A DNA stretch of 64,000 nucleotides. Source: Pseudomonas sp. LP_7_YM. Lineage in GTDB: Bacteria; Pseudomonadota; Gammaproteobacteria; Pseudomonadales; Pseudomonadaceae. The position numbers were made by a program, and so were the translations under genes. Below the pieces are notes generated by a model that worked only from the letters and a program-made list of their open reading frames with translations, ran no database searches and was not told where the DNA came from. The stretch spans positions 1 to 64,000 of the forward strand of contig NZ_SOCT01000001.1 in the NCBI RefSeq assembly GCF_004364435.1, in the 5' to 3' direction. Numbering within the stretch: the first letter of the stretch is position 1; each line of letters opens with the position of its first letter. Positions 1 to 7,685 of this stretch are shown piece by piece.

Positions 1-312
1 CCTACTGTGGCTGATCGGGTGGCTCAGACTGTTGTTAAGCTGCTTATAGAGCCGCGACTAGACTGTCTTTTTCATTCGGATTCCTATGGATACCGGCCAG
101 GAAAGTCAGCCAAACAAGCAGCTGAGATCACTCGCAGGCGCTGTTGGAATATGAATTGGGTGGTGGAGTTTGATATCAAGGGAGCTTTTGATCATATCGA
201 TCATAAGTTGCTGCTCAAAGCGGTAAGGCATCATGTGAAGGATGACTGGATTCTGTTGTATATCGAACGGTGGCTTAAAGCGCCGTTTGAGACTGCTGAC
301 GGCGTTCGGGTA
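1..312 (+). pseudogene. group II intron reverse transcriptase fragment (LtrA-like)
   Basis: The first codons read PTVADRVAQ, an internal LtrA stretch, so the gene begins before the window. About 100 residues of the reverse transcriptase domain follow, including YGYRPGKSA and [12 protein letters not shown], which is RT motif A with the first catalytic Asp. The similarity stops abruptly after GVRV, before the YADD motif, and the frame runs straight into IS66 transposase sequence. The catalytic core, maturase and any endonuclease domain are therefore lost. It is a non-functional remnant; the intron RNA domains V/VI are not visible on this side. Confidence 0.85.
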
Positions 313-1707
313 TCGTTTGGCCGAAAATCAGAGCAGGCCGTCGATCCGGCAACGCCTCAAATGGCGTTGTTCAATGAAGCGGAGCACGAGGTCGAGTTGG
401 CGTGCGAGACCACTCAAGAAGAGGTCGTCCCACCCGCCAAGCGCCGTGGCAAGCGTAACCCATTGCCTGCCGATCTACCGCGCATCGAAGTCATCCACGA
501 ACTGCCCGAGCATGAACTGAACTGCATCTGCGGCTGCCGCAAACACGCCATTGGCGAGGAAATCTGCGAGCAACTTGAAATTGTCCGGATGCAGATACGG
601 GTGATCAAACACGTTCGTAAAGTGTACGGTTGTCGCGACTGCAAGACAGCACCGGTCACTGCGGACAAACCGGCTCAGGTGATTGAAAAAAGCATGGCCA
701 GCCCGAGCGTTCTGGCGATGCTGCTGACCACTAAATATGTGGATGGTTTACCGCTGCACAGCTTTGAAAAAGTACTGGGCCGCCACGGCATCGATATCCC
801 TCGCCAGACCCTGGCACGCTGGGTTATCCAGTGTGGTGAACACTTCCAGCCGCTGCTGAATTTAATGCGCGATAGCCTGTTGGCCAGCCGCGTCATCCAC
901 TGCGATGAAACGCGGGTGCAGGTATTGAAGGAGCCTGATCGCGAGCCGAGCAGCCAATCATGGATGTGGGTGCAAACCGGCGGGCCACCGGATCAGCCGG
1001 TCATCCTTTTTGACTACTCCACCAGCCGAGCGCAGGAGGTGCCTACGCGCCTGCTCGATGGCTATCGTGGCTACGTCATGACCGATGATTATGCCGGTTA
1101 CAACGCGTTGGGCGCCCAAGCCGGGGTTGAGCGTTTAGGATGCTGTGCCCATGTGCGTCGCAAATTCGTTGAAGCACAGAAAGTGCAGCCCAAAGGTAAG
1201 ACGGGACGCGCGGATATCGCGCTGAATCTGATCAACAAGCTTTACGGCATCGAACGCGACCTAAAAGCTTGCGGCGACGCTGAACGTAAGATCGGTCGTC
1301 ACGAACAAAGTCTGCCGGTACTGGCTCAGTTGAAAAGCTGGATCGAAAAGACGCAGCCACAGGTAACCGCTAAGAATGCCCTGGGTAAAGCCATCAGTTA
1401 CCTCGCAAGCAACTGGAGCAAGCTGGAACGATACGTCGAGGAAGGCTACCTGCCGATCGACAATAACGCCGCAGAGCGCGCGATCCGCCCCTTCGTGATT
1501 GAAAGGAAGAACTGGTTGTTCAGCGATACGCCCAAAGGCGCAACGGCCAGTGCTCAACTGTACAGCCTGGTCGAGACCGCCAAAGCCAACGGCCAGGAGC
1601 CTTATGCGTGGCTGCGCCACGCACTTGAGCGCTTGCCACTGGCATCCTCGGTTGAAAATTACGAAGCCTTGCTGCCGTGGAACTGCGCACCCCAACCTCA
1701 CGGCTAA
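313..1707 (+). pseudogene. tnpC: IS66-family transposase TnpC, N-terminally truncated, fused in frame to the RT fragment
   Basis: From SFGRKSEQ onward the frame reads as IS66 TnpC: a Cys-rich zinc finger (CICGCRK ... CRDC), then the DDE catalytic core with [19 protein letters not shown] and the glutamate in [11 protein letters not shown], and the usual C-terminal tail. Around 90 N-terminal residues of a normal TnpC are missing, and neither tnpA nor tnpB lies upstream. The reading frame is open from the window edge to the stop, so a chimeric RT-TnpC protein could be made, but an autonomous transposase is unlikely. Confidence 0.85.
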
Positions 1708-1729
1708 ACGCTCTGCCTGCCTTTGGCTA

Positions 1730-1752
1730 GGTGGGGTTTATGGAGCGCTTAC
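1730..1752 (-). repeat. IS66 right terminal inverted repeat
   Basis: Read on the minus strand the segment starts GTAAGCGCTCCATAAACCCC, with the GTAA tip typical of IS66 elements, 22 bp downstream of the tnpC stop. IS21 istA coding sequence starts in the very next base, which fixes the boundary. Confidence 0.65.
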
Positions 1753-2326
1753 GGAGCATCCGTACGTCTACGCCGAATGGAAAAAAGTGCGAGTCCATAT
1801 CGACTACCACGTTGAGGTCGACGGCCACTTTTACTCGGTGCCGTACCAGTTAGTGAAACATCAACTCGAAGTGCGGCTCACCGGCCAGACCGTCGAGTGC
1901 TTCCACGCCAACCAGCGCGTGGCCAGTCATCTGCGCTCGCTGCACAAAGGCCGCCACACCACGCAAACCGAACACATGCCCAAGAGCCACCGCGAACATG
2001 CTGAGTGGACACCGCAACGACTGATCCGCTGGGCAGAGCAGACCGGGCCGAACACCGCAGGCGTCATCGCCTACATCCTCGGGCGCCGAATCCATCCGCA
2101 GCACGGCTTCCGCGCCTGCCTGGGCATCCTGCGCCTGAGCAAACAGCACGGCGAAGCGCGGCTGGAGGCCGCGTGCCAGCGTGCGCTGGCACTGGGCGCA
2201 TGCAGTTACAAAAGCCTTGAATCGATCCTGCGCCAAGGACTAGAGCGGCTGCCGCTGGCCCAGCAAAACCTGCCGCTGCTGCCCGACGAGCACATCAATC
2301 TGCGCGGCCCTGGCTACTACCACTGA
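1753..2326 (+). pseudogene. istA: IS21-family transposase IstA, C-terminal part only
   Basis: Reading from codon 1754 (EHPYVYAEWKK) the frame encodes the last about 190 residues of an IstA transposase: the Mu-transposase C-terminal beta-barrel region (VDGHFYSVPYQL) and the tail ending GPGYYH. The DDE core and N-terminal helix-turn-helix are missing, cut off at the IS66 end. An open frame continues upstream through IS66 sequence but carries no IstA similarity there. istB follows after 20 bp, the normal IS21 order. Confidence 0.85.
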
Positions 2327-2346
2327 CCTGAAAAAGGAGCTTCGAA

Positions 2347-3102
2347 ATGCTACCGAACCCGACCCTGGACAAGCTGCAAACCCTGCGCCTGCACGGCATG
2401 ATCAAGGCGCTTGGCGAGCAACACGCAACGCCCGACATCAACGATCTCAGCTTCGACGAACGCCTGGGCCTGATGGTCGATCGCGAGCTGACCGAGCGCG
2501 AAGACGCACGCCTGACGACGCGCCTCAAAGCGGCGCGGATACGTCACAACGCCTGCCTGGAGGACATTGATTACCGCAGCCCACGTGGCCTGGACAAAGC
2601 CCTGATCCTGCAATTGAGCAGCGGCCAATGGCTGCGCGACGGCCTGAACCTGATCATCGGCGGGCCAAAGGGCGTAGGCAAAACCTGGCTCGCCTGCGCG
2701 CTGGCCCACAAGGCCTGCCGCGACGGCCACAGCGTGCGTTACCTGCGTCTGCCGCGCTTGATGGAGGAGCTGGGCCTGGCTCATGGCGACGGCCGCTTCG
2801 TCAAACTGATGGCGGGTTATGCCAAGACCGACTTGCTGATCCTGGACGACTGGGGCCTGGCGCCGTTTACCGCTGCGCAACGGCGCGACATGCTTGAACT
2901 GCTGGACGACCGCTACGGCAACCGCTCGACACTAGTGACCAGCCAGATGCCAGTGGACAAATGGCACGCACTGATCGGCGATCCGACCTTGGGCGACGCG
3001 ATCCTCGACCGGCTGGTGCACAACGCTTACCGGATCGAACTGAAGGGCGAATCGATGCGCAGACGCGCAACGAAATTGACGGTAACAGGGACTTCAGACT
3101 AA
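2347..3102 (+). CDS. istB: IS21-family helper ATPase IstB
   Basis: This is a full-length (251 aa) AAA+ ATPase of the IstB/DnaC type, which helps the IstA transposase choose its target. Residues about 100-115 carry the Walker A motif GGPKGVGKTWLA, and LLILDDWG about 60 residues later is Walker B, followed by the sensor-like stretch STLVTSQMP and the C-terminal RIELKGESMRRR tail typical of IstB. AAAAAGGAGC lies just ahead of the ATG. The gene appears intact, but its partner istA is broken, so it probably has no function unless a complete relative elsewhere supplies IstA. Confidence 0.93.
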   Translation: MLPNPTLDKLQTLRLHGMIKALGEQHATPDINDLSFDERLGLMVDRELTEREDARLTTRLKAARIRHNACLEDIDYRSPRGLDKALILQLSSGQWLRDGLNLIIGGPKGVGKTWLACALAHKACRDGHSVRYLRLPRLMEELGLAHGDGRFVKLMAGYAKTDLLILDDWGLAPFTAAQRRDMLELLDDRYGNRSTLVTSQMPVDKWHALIGDPTLGDAILDRLVHNAYRIELKGESMRRRATKLTVTGTSD

Positions 3103-3136
3103 CAATGCAAACCTGCGTCGCTGCGCTCCGACTGCC

Positions 3137-3206
3137 TGGCCGGATGAGCGTGGAACAGGTGGCCGGATGTTGGCGGGCTGGGTGGCCTGATGGCGTGGAA
3201 TGCGCA
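3137..3206 (+). repeat. IS21 right-end multiple transposase-binding repeats
   Basis: TGGCCGGATG occurs at 3137 and 3160 and TGGCCTGATG at 3183, spaced exactly 23 bp apart. IS21 elements characteristically carry such repeated internal sites at their ends. The last copy runs into TGGCGTGGAATGCGCA, taken as the terminus. Confidence 0.65.
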
Positions 3207-3829
3207 AGCGCGACTTCATCATTAGAAAAAACAAGCATGATATTCGTTTGGTACATTACGAATTTGCTTGTACCAGCGACCCCGTCCCATAGGCGGTTGA
3301 GTGCAAGGATTCCTTCAAGCATGGCTCTTGTATGGCGAACAATCTCGTCGCGAGGCATCCCTGGATCATTTTTGACGAGGCGTCGAAGCAAACCGATGTC
3401 GCTTTGTGTATCCACATACTCTTGGATGAACTGCCGGGGAGGCATGTGTGTTAGGCGACCCTCCATGTCCTTGCTCTGGCGGACGAGATCAGCTTCTTTC
3501 TGAGAGGTGACCTTGTTTAGAGCCTGCTCACGGATAAACACGACCGTGAGTGCAACGATCGTGAGGACAAACGCCCAGATTGAATGGCTGAAGTTTCCTG
3601 TGAAATCCCATGCTGCTATGGCTTTTAGCTGATCCAGGATGGGTGTGCTGCATACTGAGATAAACGATGCGCTCACCACGCTGGTGAGAGCTAGGAAGAA
3701 AGAACCTTTAGCGGTTGCCATGAACGGCTTCGCTTCTTTCACCTTCACGGCGGGCCGGGTGTCCAAGCCCTGCGAAGCGACTTCAGGCGCCGACATTCCA
3801 TCTGCATCTTTGGGGGCGTCATTGTTCAT
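3207..3829 (-). pseudogene. membrane protein of unknown function, C-terminus cut off by IS21
   Basis: Start chosen at the ATG at 3829, preceded by GAGGAAG. About 207 native residues remain: a hydrophilic N-terminus, then two predicted membrane segments (about 45-65 and 82-102; GSFFLALTSVVSASF and WAFVLTIVALTVVFI) and a cytoplasmic helical part containing QFIQEYVDTQSDIGLLRRLV. The frame then enters the IS21 end at 3206 and continues as meaningless sequence to 2867. I do not recognise the family. Its place among mobile fragments would fit an accessory or defence gene, but nothing in the sequence proves that. Confidence 0.6.
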
Positions 3830-4212
3830 ACAATCTTCCTCAGGTAGCACTCAGCGTCTACTCAAGAACGTGGGCACTGACATGCTCAGGCTCGCGTAAG
3901 CCCGGCGATAGTTGGCTGCGGTGACGGACACGCCTCAGCAACAGGGGCGCGAATCTTATCAGTGCTGGCAAGCTGATGTCATTCAGTTGGTCCACGGCAA
4001 GCTAGCCGTGGAGCCCAAAACAGCACATGCCTGATTTCTTTTTTTTCGCACTGACTGCTCGGCGCTGACGTTAACTCGAATTGTCGCGCATTGGCAGAAC
4101 ACTAAGGGGGGCGTGCGCATGCAGAAAAATGGACACCATCGGCACGAAGGATTGATTTGGGAGGTGAGCGCCCGGCTACATCCGACTGAACATAAGTTGT
4201 AGCCACCAGATT
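3830..4212. other. gene-free stretch with one perfect hairpin
   Basis: I see no coding similarity here. The only structure is a perfect inverted repeat at 3991-4012 (TCCACGGC, 6-nt loop, GCCGTGGA) without a T-tract, so it is not a clear rho-independent terminator. The promoter of the truncated minus-strand gene is expected just above 3829. Confidence 0.4.
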
Positions 4213-4449
4213 TTGTTCAACGATTCAACCGCCGCGTTGGCGACTGGATGGGCGGGGCTGGGCATACTCTCGGCTTATATGTTCTTGGTGAAAGCCCGTC
4301 TTGAGTCAGGTGCACTGGTGGCGGCCTGTCCTGAATGGGAGGGAGAGCGGATCCCGGCGCATATCGCGTTTTTCGAGAACCGTCATGTCGAATCAACGGT
4401 GCGAGTATTCATGGAGTGGATTCGGGAGCTGTGTTCGCGGTACCGATAG
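4213..4449 (+). pseudogene. LysR-family regulator, C-terminal fragment
   Basis: The translation FNDSTAALATGWAGLGI ... CPEWEGERIPAHIAFFENR ... VRVFMEWIREL matches the last about 80 residues of the LysR effector-binding domain: the GLGI helix, the LPEW-like strand, then the RVFVDW-type helix. No DNA-binding domain precedes it and there is no ribosome-binding site; TTG at 4213 is only the nominal beginning of the open frame. It is a decayed gene tail. The family call rests on this C-terminal pattern alone. Confidence 0.55.
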
Positions 4450-4618
4450 GAATGCGGGGCTTATGGTTCCAAGAAGGTCTTGAAGCATGCAGTTGGCTGC
4501 ACTCTTGGAGGATTTTTGAAACTTGCGCGAAAGGCCCGGTTTGGTTACTGTTCGTGGACTGAGCGACGTAGAGCAACTGATCAAAAACTCTGCCTTTTGG
4601 GAGGGTACCTTAGATAAG

Positions 4619-4643
4619 GGTTCGAATCTCTGCGCCTCCGCCA
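4619..4643 (+). other. 3' end of a serine-type tRNA gene, likely attachment-site copy
   Basis: GGTTCGAATCTCTGCGCCTCC plus GCCA reproduces the T-loop, the 3' T-stem, the 3' acceptor strand (CGCCTCC), the discriminator and encoded CCA of a tRNA, most like tRNA-Ser. There is no matching 5' acceptor strand GGAGGCG or anticodon arm upstream, so it is not a whole tRNA. Site-specific recombinases commonly duplicate exactly this part of a tRNA gene. An integrase tail lies 130 bp away, which supports reading it as an att remnant. Confidence 0.6.
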
Positions 4644-4656
4644 TACTTTTTACGCC

Positions 4657-4683
4657 AAAGCCCTGATTTTTCAGGGCTTTTTC
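4657..4683 (+). terminator. rho-independent terminator behind the tRNA 3' end
   Basis: AAAGCCCTGA, a TTTT loop and TCAGGGCTTT form a perfect 10-bp stem followed by T-rich sequence. It sits 14 bp after the CCA of the tRNA fragment, as it would behind a real tRNA gene, so the tRNA end and its terminator may have been carried together. Confidence 0.8.
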
Positions 4684-4775
4684 GTTTCTGGCGTTTGGCG
4701 GCGGATGTCGCATGATCGGGCACCGTTTCCGCATCATCGGCATCGTTTCCGCAACTGCCCCTCAGCGAGTGGGTT

Positions 4776-4904
4776 CTACGACCTCACTACCCGGCGATAC
4801 ACGGTCTCGGTGATCCGTTTATCATCGTGGCCCAAGAGGCGGCTGGCATGGGCCAGGTCCTCTATGTCGCTTGCCGCTTTCGAACGGACGTCGAACCTGA
4901 AAGC
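4776..4904 (-). pseudogene. tyrosine recombinase (phage integrase) C-terminal fragment
   Basis: On the minus strand one frame reads FRFDVRSKAASDIEDLAHAS, then RLLGHDDKRITETVYRRV and a stop. This is the end of a tyrosine recombinase: the D(I/V)R-KA box, the LLGH motif and the nucleophilic Tyr in TVYRR. A stop (TAA) lies just upstream in the same frame, so only about 40 residues survive. Its position next to a tRNA 3' end is the usual place for an island integrase. Confidence 0.65.
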
Positions 4905-5023
4905 TCCTTATGTGCACTGCAAGTTTTTTCCAGTTGAGGCCTACACCGTCGCGTGACAAATGCAAATGCTCGCCGCCTAGTGTGCAACGCTGCATTGCAC
5001 GAACCACGGCGAGCGGGCAGTTA

Positions 5024-5383
5024 TCAGAAGATGGGACCGATGAGGCAGTAGCGGATCAATGCCTGTTCTGAGCTTTGTTTATGCCTGAGTACCATGTGGA
5101 CGACGACGTCGCGCTGCTCTTCATAGATCTCGAAGAAGATGCGGTACCGGCCAATGATCATCTTGCGGTACTGGAGAATTCCCAGCGAGCTGGCCTCTTC
5201 ACTCACAGCCCAGCGCATGGGAAATTCGACCAGCTTGATTGATATCTCGTCCAGCAGCTCATTGATTGCGGATAAGGCTGTTGCCTGGCCATGGTACCCG
5301 GCCAGGAAAACGATCTGGTCTTCAATGCTTTGGTATGCGGCGTTGGTGAATCGTACGGTATAGCGAAGCGGGGGATTGGGCAT
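5024..5383 (-). CDS. ParE/RelE-superfamily toxin
   Basis: A 119-aa basic protein beginning MPNPPLRYTVRFTNAAYQSI with the RelE/ParE pattern: an N-terminal strand, a helical pair (LDEISIKLVEFP) and the central strands GILQYRKMIIGRYRIFFEIYEE ending VVVHMVLRHKQS. Family members act as gyrase poisons (ParE) or mRNA endonucleases (RelE); the sequence alone does not decide which. It is about 15-20 residues longer than a typical ParE at the C-terminus. It follows the Phd-type antitoxin by 20 bp and is almost certainly translated from the same mRNA. Confidence 0.85.
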   Translation of the reverse strand: MPNPPLRYTVRFTNAAYQSIEDQIVFLAGYHGQATALSAINELLDEISIKLVEFPMRWAVSEEASSLGILQYRKMIIGRYRIFFEIYEEQRDVVVHMVLRHKQSSEQALIRYCLIGPIF

Positions 5384-5403
5384 TCAGTTTCCTTACTATC
5401 TGC

Positions 5404-5649
5404 CTATTGACCAAACTTTTCCGCGAGTCGTGCTTTCAGGTCGTCGGTCGTACAGTGCTTGCCTTCGCTGTACTCCCGCGATCCGATTGCAAGCAGCTTT
5501 ACGAGAGCAATTGCTTCGTCGCGGCTTTTGCGTTCAGCGAAAGATTCGACGACATAGGCCGGAATGCCGTTCTGAGTGATCACCATGGGCTCTTCCAGAT
5601 CAAGATCGGCAGCATGGCGTTTCAGGTAGCTAATGGTCTCAACTCTCAT
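5404..5649 (-). CDS. Phd/YefM-family antitoxin
   Basis: This 81-aa protein begins [20 protein letters not shown] and contains [16 protein letters not shown], the Phd/YefM DNA-binding fold signature; its charged C-terminus ([14 protein letters not shown]) is where such antitoxins wrap their toxin. It is the first gene of a two-gene operon with the ParE-like toxin. The family represses its own operon together with the toxin, and a perfect inverted repeat 88 bp upstream of the start is a good candidate operator. Confidence 0.88.
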   Translation of the reverse strand: MRVETISYLKRHAADLDLEEPMVITQNGIPAYVVESFAERKSRDEAIALVKLLAIGSREYSEGKHCTTDDLKARLAEKFGQ

Positions 5650-5736
5650 TGAGCTTGCCTCCGTGACCAGATTGTTGGGTATCCAGCATGTTCAGGGATG
5701 AATGCCTGAATGGGCCATCAGCTTAGCCTGGCAACG

Positions 5737-5761
5737 GTCTAAATTAAACCTAAATTTAGAC
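5737..5761. promoter_or_regulatory. candidate autoregulatory operator of the toxin-antitoxin operon
   Basis: GTCTAAATT and AATTTAGAC form a perfect 9-bp inverted repeat around a 7-bp AT-rich spacer, upstream of the antitoxin start. Such palindromes overlapping the promoter are the usual binding sites of Phd-ParE complexes. Binding is inferred, not shown. Confidence 0.5.
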
Positions 5762-5797
5762 TAGGGTGTGCATGGGCTGCGGATCGACGCTCACTGA

Positions 5798-6006
5798 TCA
5801 CTCATCAGGGAAAAGGTCCATTACGATATCCTGTTCGATAAGCTGGGGACCCTGATTTCTCACATTACCCACCGCCTTGCTGACTGTGAACCATTGGAAC
5901 TCATCTGTCGGGCGGCTACCTTCTCGGGCGATTTCTTCTGCCCTTGCTGGAGCGATACACCTGGTTCAAGCCATTCTCTGGCCATCTCCGGTGACAGCAC
6001 CAAAGG
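5798..6006 (-). pseudogene. yedK: SOS-response-associated peptidase (SRAP/YedK/HMCES) C-terminal fragment, frameshifted
   Basis: The minus strand first reads PLVLSPEMAREWLEPGVS and then, in another frame, AREEIAREG-like sequence followed by RPTDEFQWFTVSKAVGNVRN, QGPQLIEQ and a stop at 5798. This is the C-terminal third of an SRAP protein, the family that crosslinks to abasic sites in single-stranded DNA: the (M)PLVL strand, the EWL helix and the V(S/N)xxVxNxRN box. At least one frameshift splits it, and everything N-terminal, including the catalytic Cys2, is absent. It ends where umuC sequence begins on the other strand. Confidence 0.6.
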
Positions 6007-6011
6007 CCTAT

Positions 6012-6474
6012 GGCTGCGTCATTGCGCGCAGCTTCGACGCCAAACCGTTCGTTAGGATGGGGGCGCCTTACTTCCAGATCCATGACCACCTGCGACGTAA
6101 CGGCGTTGTGCATTCAGCAGCAACTACGCGTTGTACGGTCAAATGTCTGCACGCGTGATGACCATTATTGAGTCCTCAAGACTGCCATGGACCTGGCCCA
6201 GGCAGATGCGTGGACGCTGCGACAGAAATTCAGCGTAGTGATCGAGAAGGCCGCGCGTGAGCTTGCCGGAACGCCATGCCTGGAACTGAGCGAAGCCGAT
6301 CCGCCAAAGCAGGAGATCTGCTGCAGCCGGATGTTTGGAAGCCGATTGACCGAAATCGAGCCGATCAAGGAAGCGGTGCCCACCTACACCCAGCGCGCCG
6401 CCGAGAAGCTGCGGGCACAGAATTCACTCTGCAAAAAAATCCGCGTCAGCATTCGCACAGGCATTCTATGCTAG
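6012..6474 (+). pseudogene. umuC: umuC/rulB (DNA polymerase V subunit) remnant with frameshift and internal deletion
   Basis: GCVIARSFDAKPFVRMGAPY and the following FQIHDHLRRNGVV match the N-terminal palm of UmuC/RulB. After a frame change near 6110 the match goes on as FSSNYALYGQMSARVMTIIE. It then jumps to the C-terminal part, AMDLAQADAWTLRQKFSVVI ... KQEICCSRMFGSRL ... RAAEKLRAQNSLCKKIRVSI. Roughly 200 central residues are deleted at about 6172. rulB genes are known landing places for integrative elements in Pseudomonas, which fits the surroundings. Not functional. Confidence 0.75.
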
Positions 6475-6548
6475 CCCTTAGCTTTACCCCCAATGGCATC
6501 ACGCGCAATATTCAGCACTTTGCGCCGCTTCAGGAGGCAGTCTTGACC

Positions 6549-7037
6549 ATGTCCGAAATCAGCATCGACCGTTACACGCCCGGTGATGAGAACGCCATTG
6601 TGGAATTGATCGTGCCCATTCAACGAGAGGAGTACGGTGTTGCGATCACCGCTGAAGATCAGCCCGATTTGCTTCATATCGAGTCGTTTTATCAGGTAGG
6701 CACCGGCGATTTTTGGGTGGCGCGTAAGGATGGCGTAGTGCTCGGGAGCATTGGTTTGAAGGACATTGGCAATGGCGAGGCCGCACTGCGCAAGATGTTT
6801 GTGGCCGCTGCGTGGCGCGGGCGGGAGTTCGGTGTGGCGAGCAAACTGCTTGAGTGTCTGGTCGAGGCTTCAAGAGCGCGCGGCGTGCGCAGGATTTATC
6901 TGGGGACTACCGCACAGTTTTTGGCTGCACACCGTTTTTACGAAAAGCATGGCTTCACACTGATTGATCCGCAGGACCTGCCTACCGGTTTTCCGCTCAT
7001 GGCGGTCGACACACGGTTCTATGCTTTGGTCGTGTGA
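6549..7037 (+). CDS. GNAT-family N-acetyltransferase
   Basis: A 162-aa GNAT protein: the N-terminal ITIDRY-like strand (ISIDRYTPGDENAIVELI), the central GSIGLKDIGNGEAALRKMFV strand pair, then the acetyl-CoA-binding loop RGREFGVASKLL, which corresponds to the Q/RxxGxG/A signature, and the C-terminal AAHRFYEKHGF helix-strand. The substrate cannot be told. ATG at 6549 is used here; a TTG six bases upstream (6543) fits the AGGAGG at 6531-6536 better, adding two residues. The frame is open upstream only because it overlaps the umuC remnant. Confidence 0.85.
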   Translation: MSEISIDRYTPGDENAIVELIVPIQREEYGVAITAEDQPDLLHIESFYQVGTGDFWVARKDGVVLGSIGLKDIGNGEAALRKMFVAAAWRGREFGVASKLLECLVEASRARGVRRIYLGTTAQFLAAHRFYEKHGFTLIDPQDLPTGFPLMAVDTRFYALVV

Positions 7038-7138
7038 AAGGGCGACGCCTGATCGCGGGGGAATCCCCCCTTGAACGTATGGTCTGTTGCTCAGGGCGCT
7101 CATAAAATTCTTCCGTACGAGCGCCCTTGGAGGAGACC

Positions 7139-7531
7139 ATGCTTAGCTACCTGTTCATCGGCGCGAATGATATCGCCGCTTCAGCTCGCTTCTACGACGC
7201 AATCTTGTTGCCGTTGGGTTACGAGAAGGAATCGGTGGACGACCAGCACAGCTACTCGCTGGCAGGCACTGAAGATAAATCCAATGGGCCGGGTACTGTC
7301 CATGTCGCCAGGCCTTTCGATGGGCAGCGCGCCACGGCTGGGAATGGAATGATGCCAGCGTTCCGCGCAGCCTCCAGAGCCAAGGTCGACGTGGTGCACG
7401 CGGCTGGCGTGGCCAATTGCGGAACGAACGAAGGCCTTCCCGGAACACGGGCTGCTTACACGGCCGGGTTTTATGTCGCTTATCTGCGTGATCCGGTCGG
7501 AAACAAAGTGGCGGTTTTTTTCAGCGATTGA
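7139..7531 (+). CDS. VOC-superfamily (glyoxalase/bleomycin-resistance-like) protein
   Basis: A 130-aa single vicinal-oxygen-chelate domain: LSYLFIGANDIAASARFYDA at the start and the paired second half ending AGFYVAYLRDPVGNKVAVFF, the RDPxGNKxxVF signature of the superfamily. Such small proteins are metal-dependent lyases, dioxygenases or binding proteins; the substrate is not evident. TTGGAGGAGACC gives a strong ribosome-binding site for ATG 7139. It stands alone, about 100 bp after the acetyltransferase. Confidence 0.85.
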   Translation: MLSYLFIGANDIAASARFYDAILLPLGYEKESVDDQHSYSLAGTEDKSNGPGTVHVARPFDGQRATAGNGMMPAFRAASRAKVDVVHAAGVANCGTNEGLPGTRAAYTAGFYVAYLRDPVGNKVAVFFSD

Positions 7532-7685
7532 ATGCGGCTGAGGTGAGTGGCGGATATGCACAAGCGAATTTTTACGAGCCGCATTCCGAGGTGTTTGGCG
7601 AGCAGGGCGTGCGTGATCTGGTGGGCCGTAAGTAGCCGATCTATACACTCGTGATCGACCAGCACGGCCCACCTTGTTCATCCAC

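Larger units (their letters stand above)
313..1752 (+). mobile_element. IS66-family element remnant, left end deleted
   Basis: The element keeps most of tnpC and its right terminus, which on the minus strand begins GTAAGCGCTCC as expected of IS66 ends. The left inverted repeat, tnpA, tnpB and the start of tnpC are gone, replaced by a reverse transcriptase fragment. The right end directly abuts the IS21 istA fragment, which suggests that IS66 inserted into istA before the left-side deletion. Confidence 0.75.
1753..3206 (+). mobile_element. IS21-family element remnant, left part lost
   Basis: The remnant contains the 3' part of istA, all of istB and the right terminus. The right end is recognised by three TGGCC(G/T)GATG repeats followed by GCGTGGAATGCGCA; beyond base 3206 a different, minus-strand gene begins in mid-codon. 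The left half was removed when IS66 and the RT fragment arrived. Confidence 0.75.

Noticed and set aside
4560..4643. complete tRNA-Ser gene
   Set aside because: Only the T-arm and 3' acceptor strand are present; no complementary 5' acceptor strand, D-arm or anticodon arm can be found upstream.
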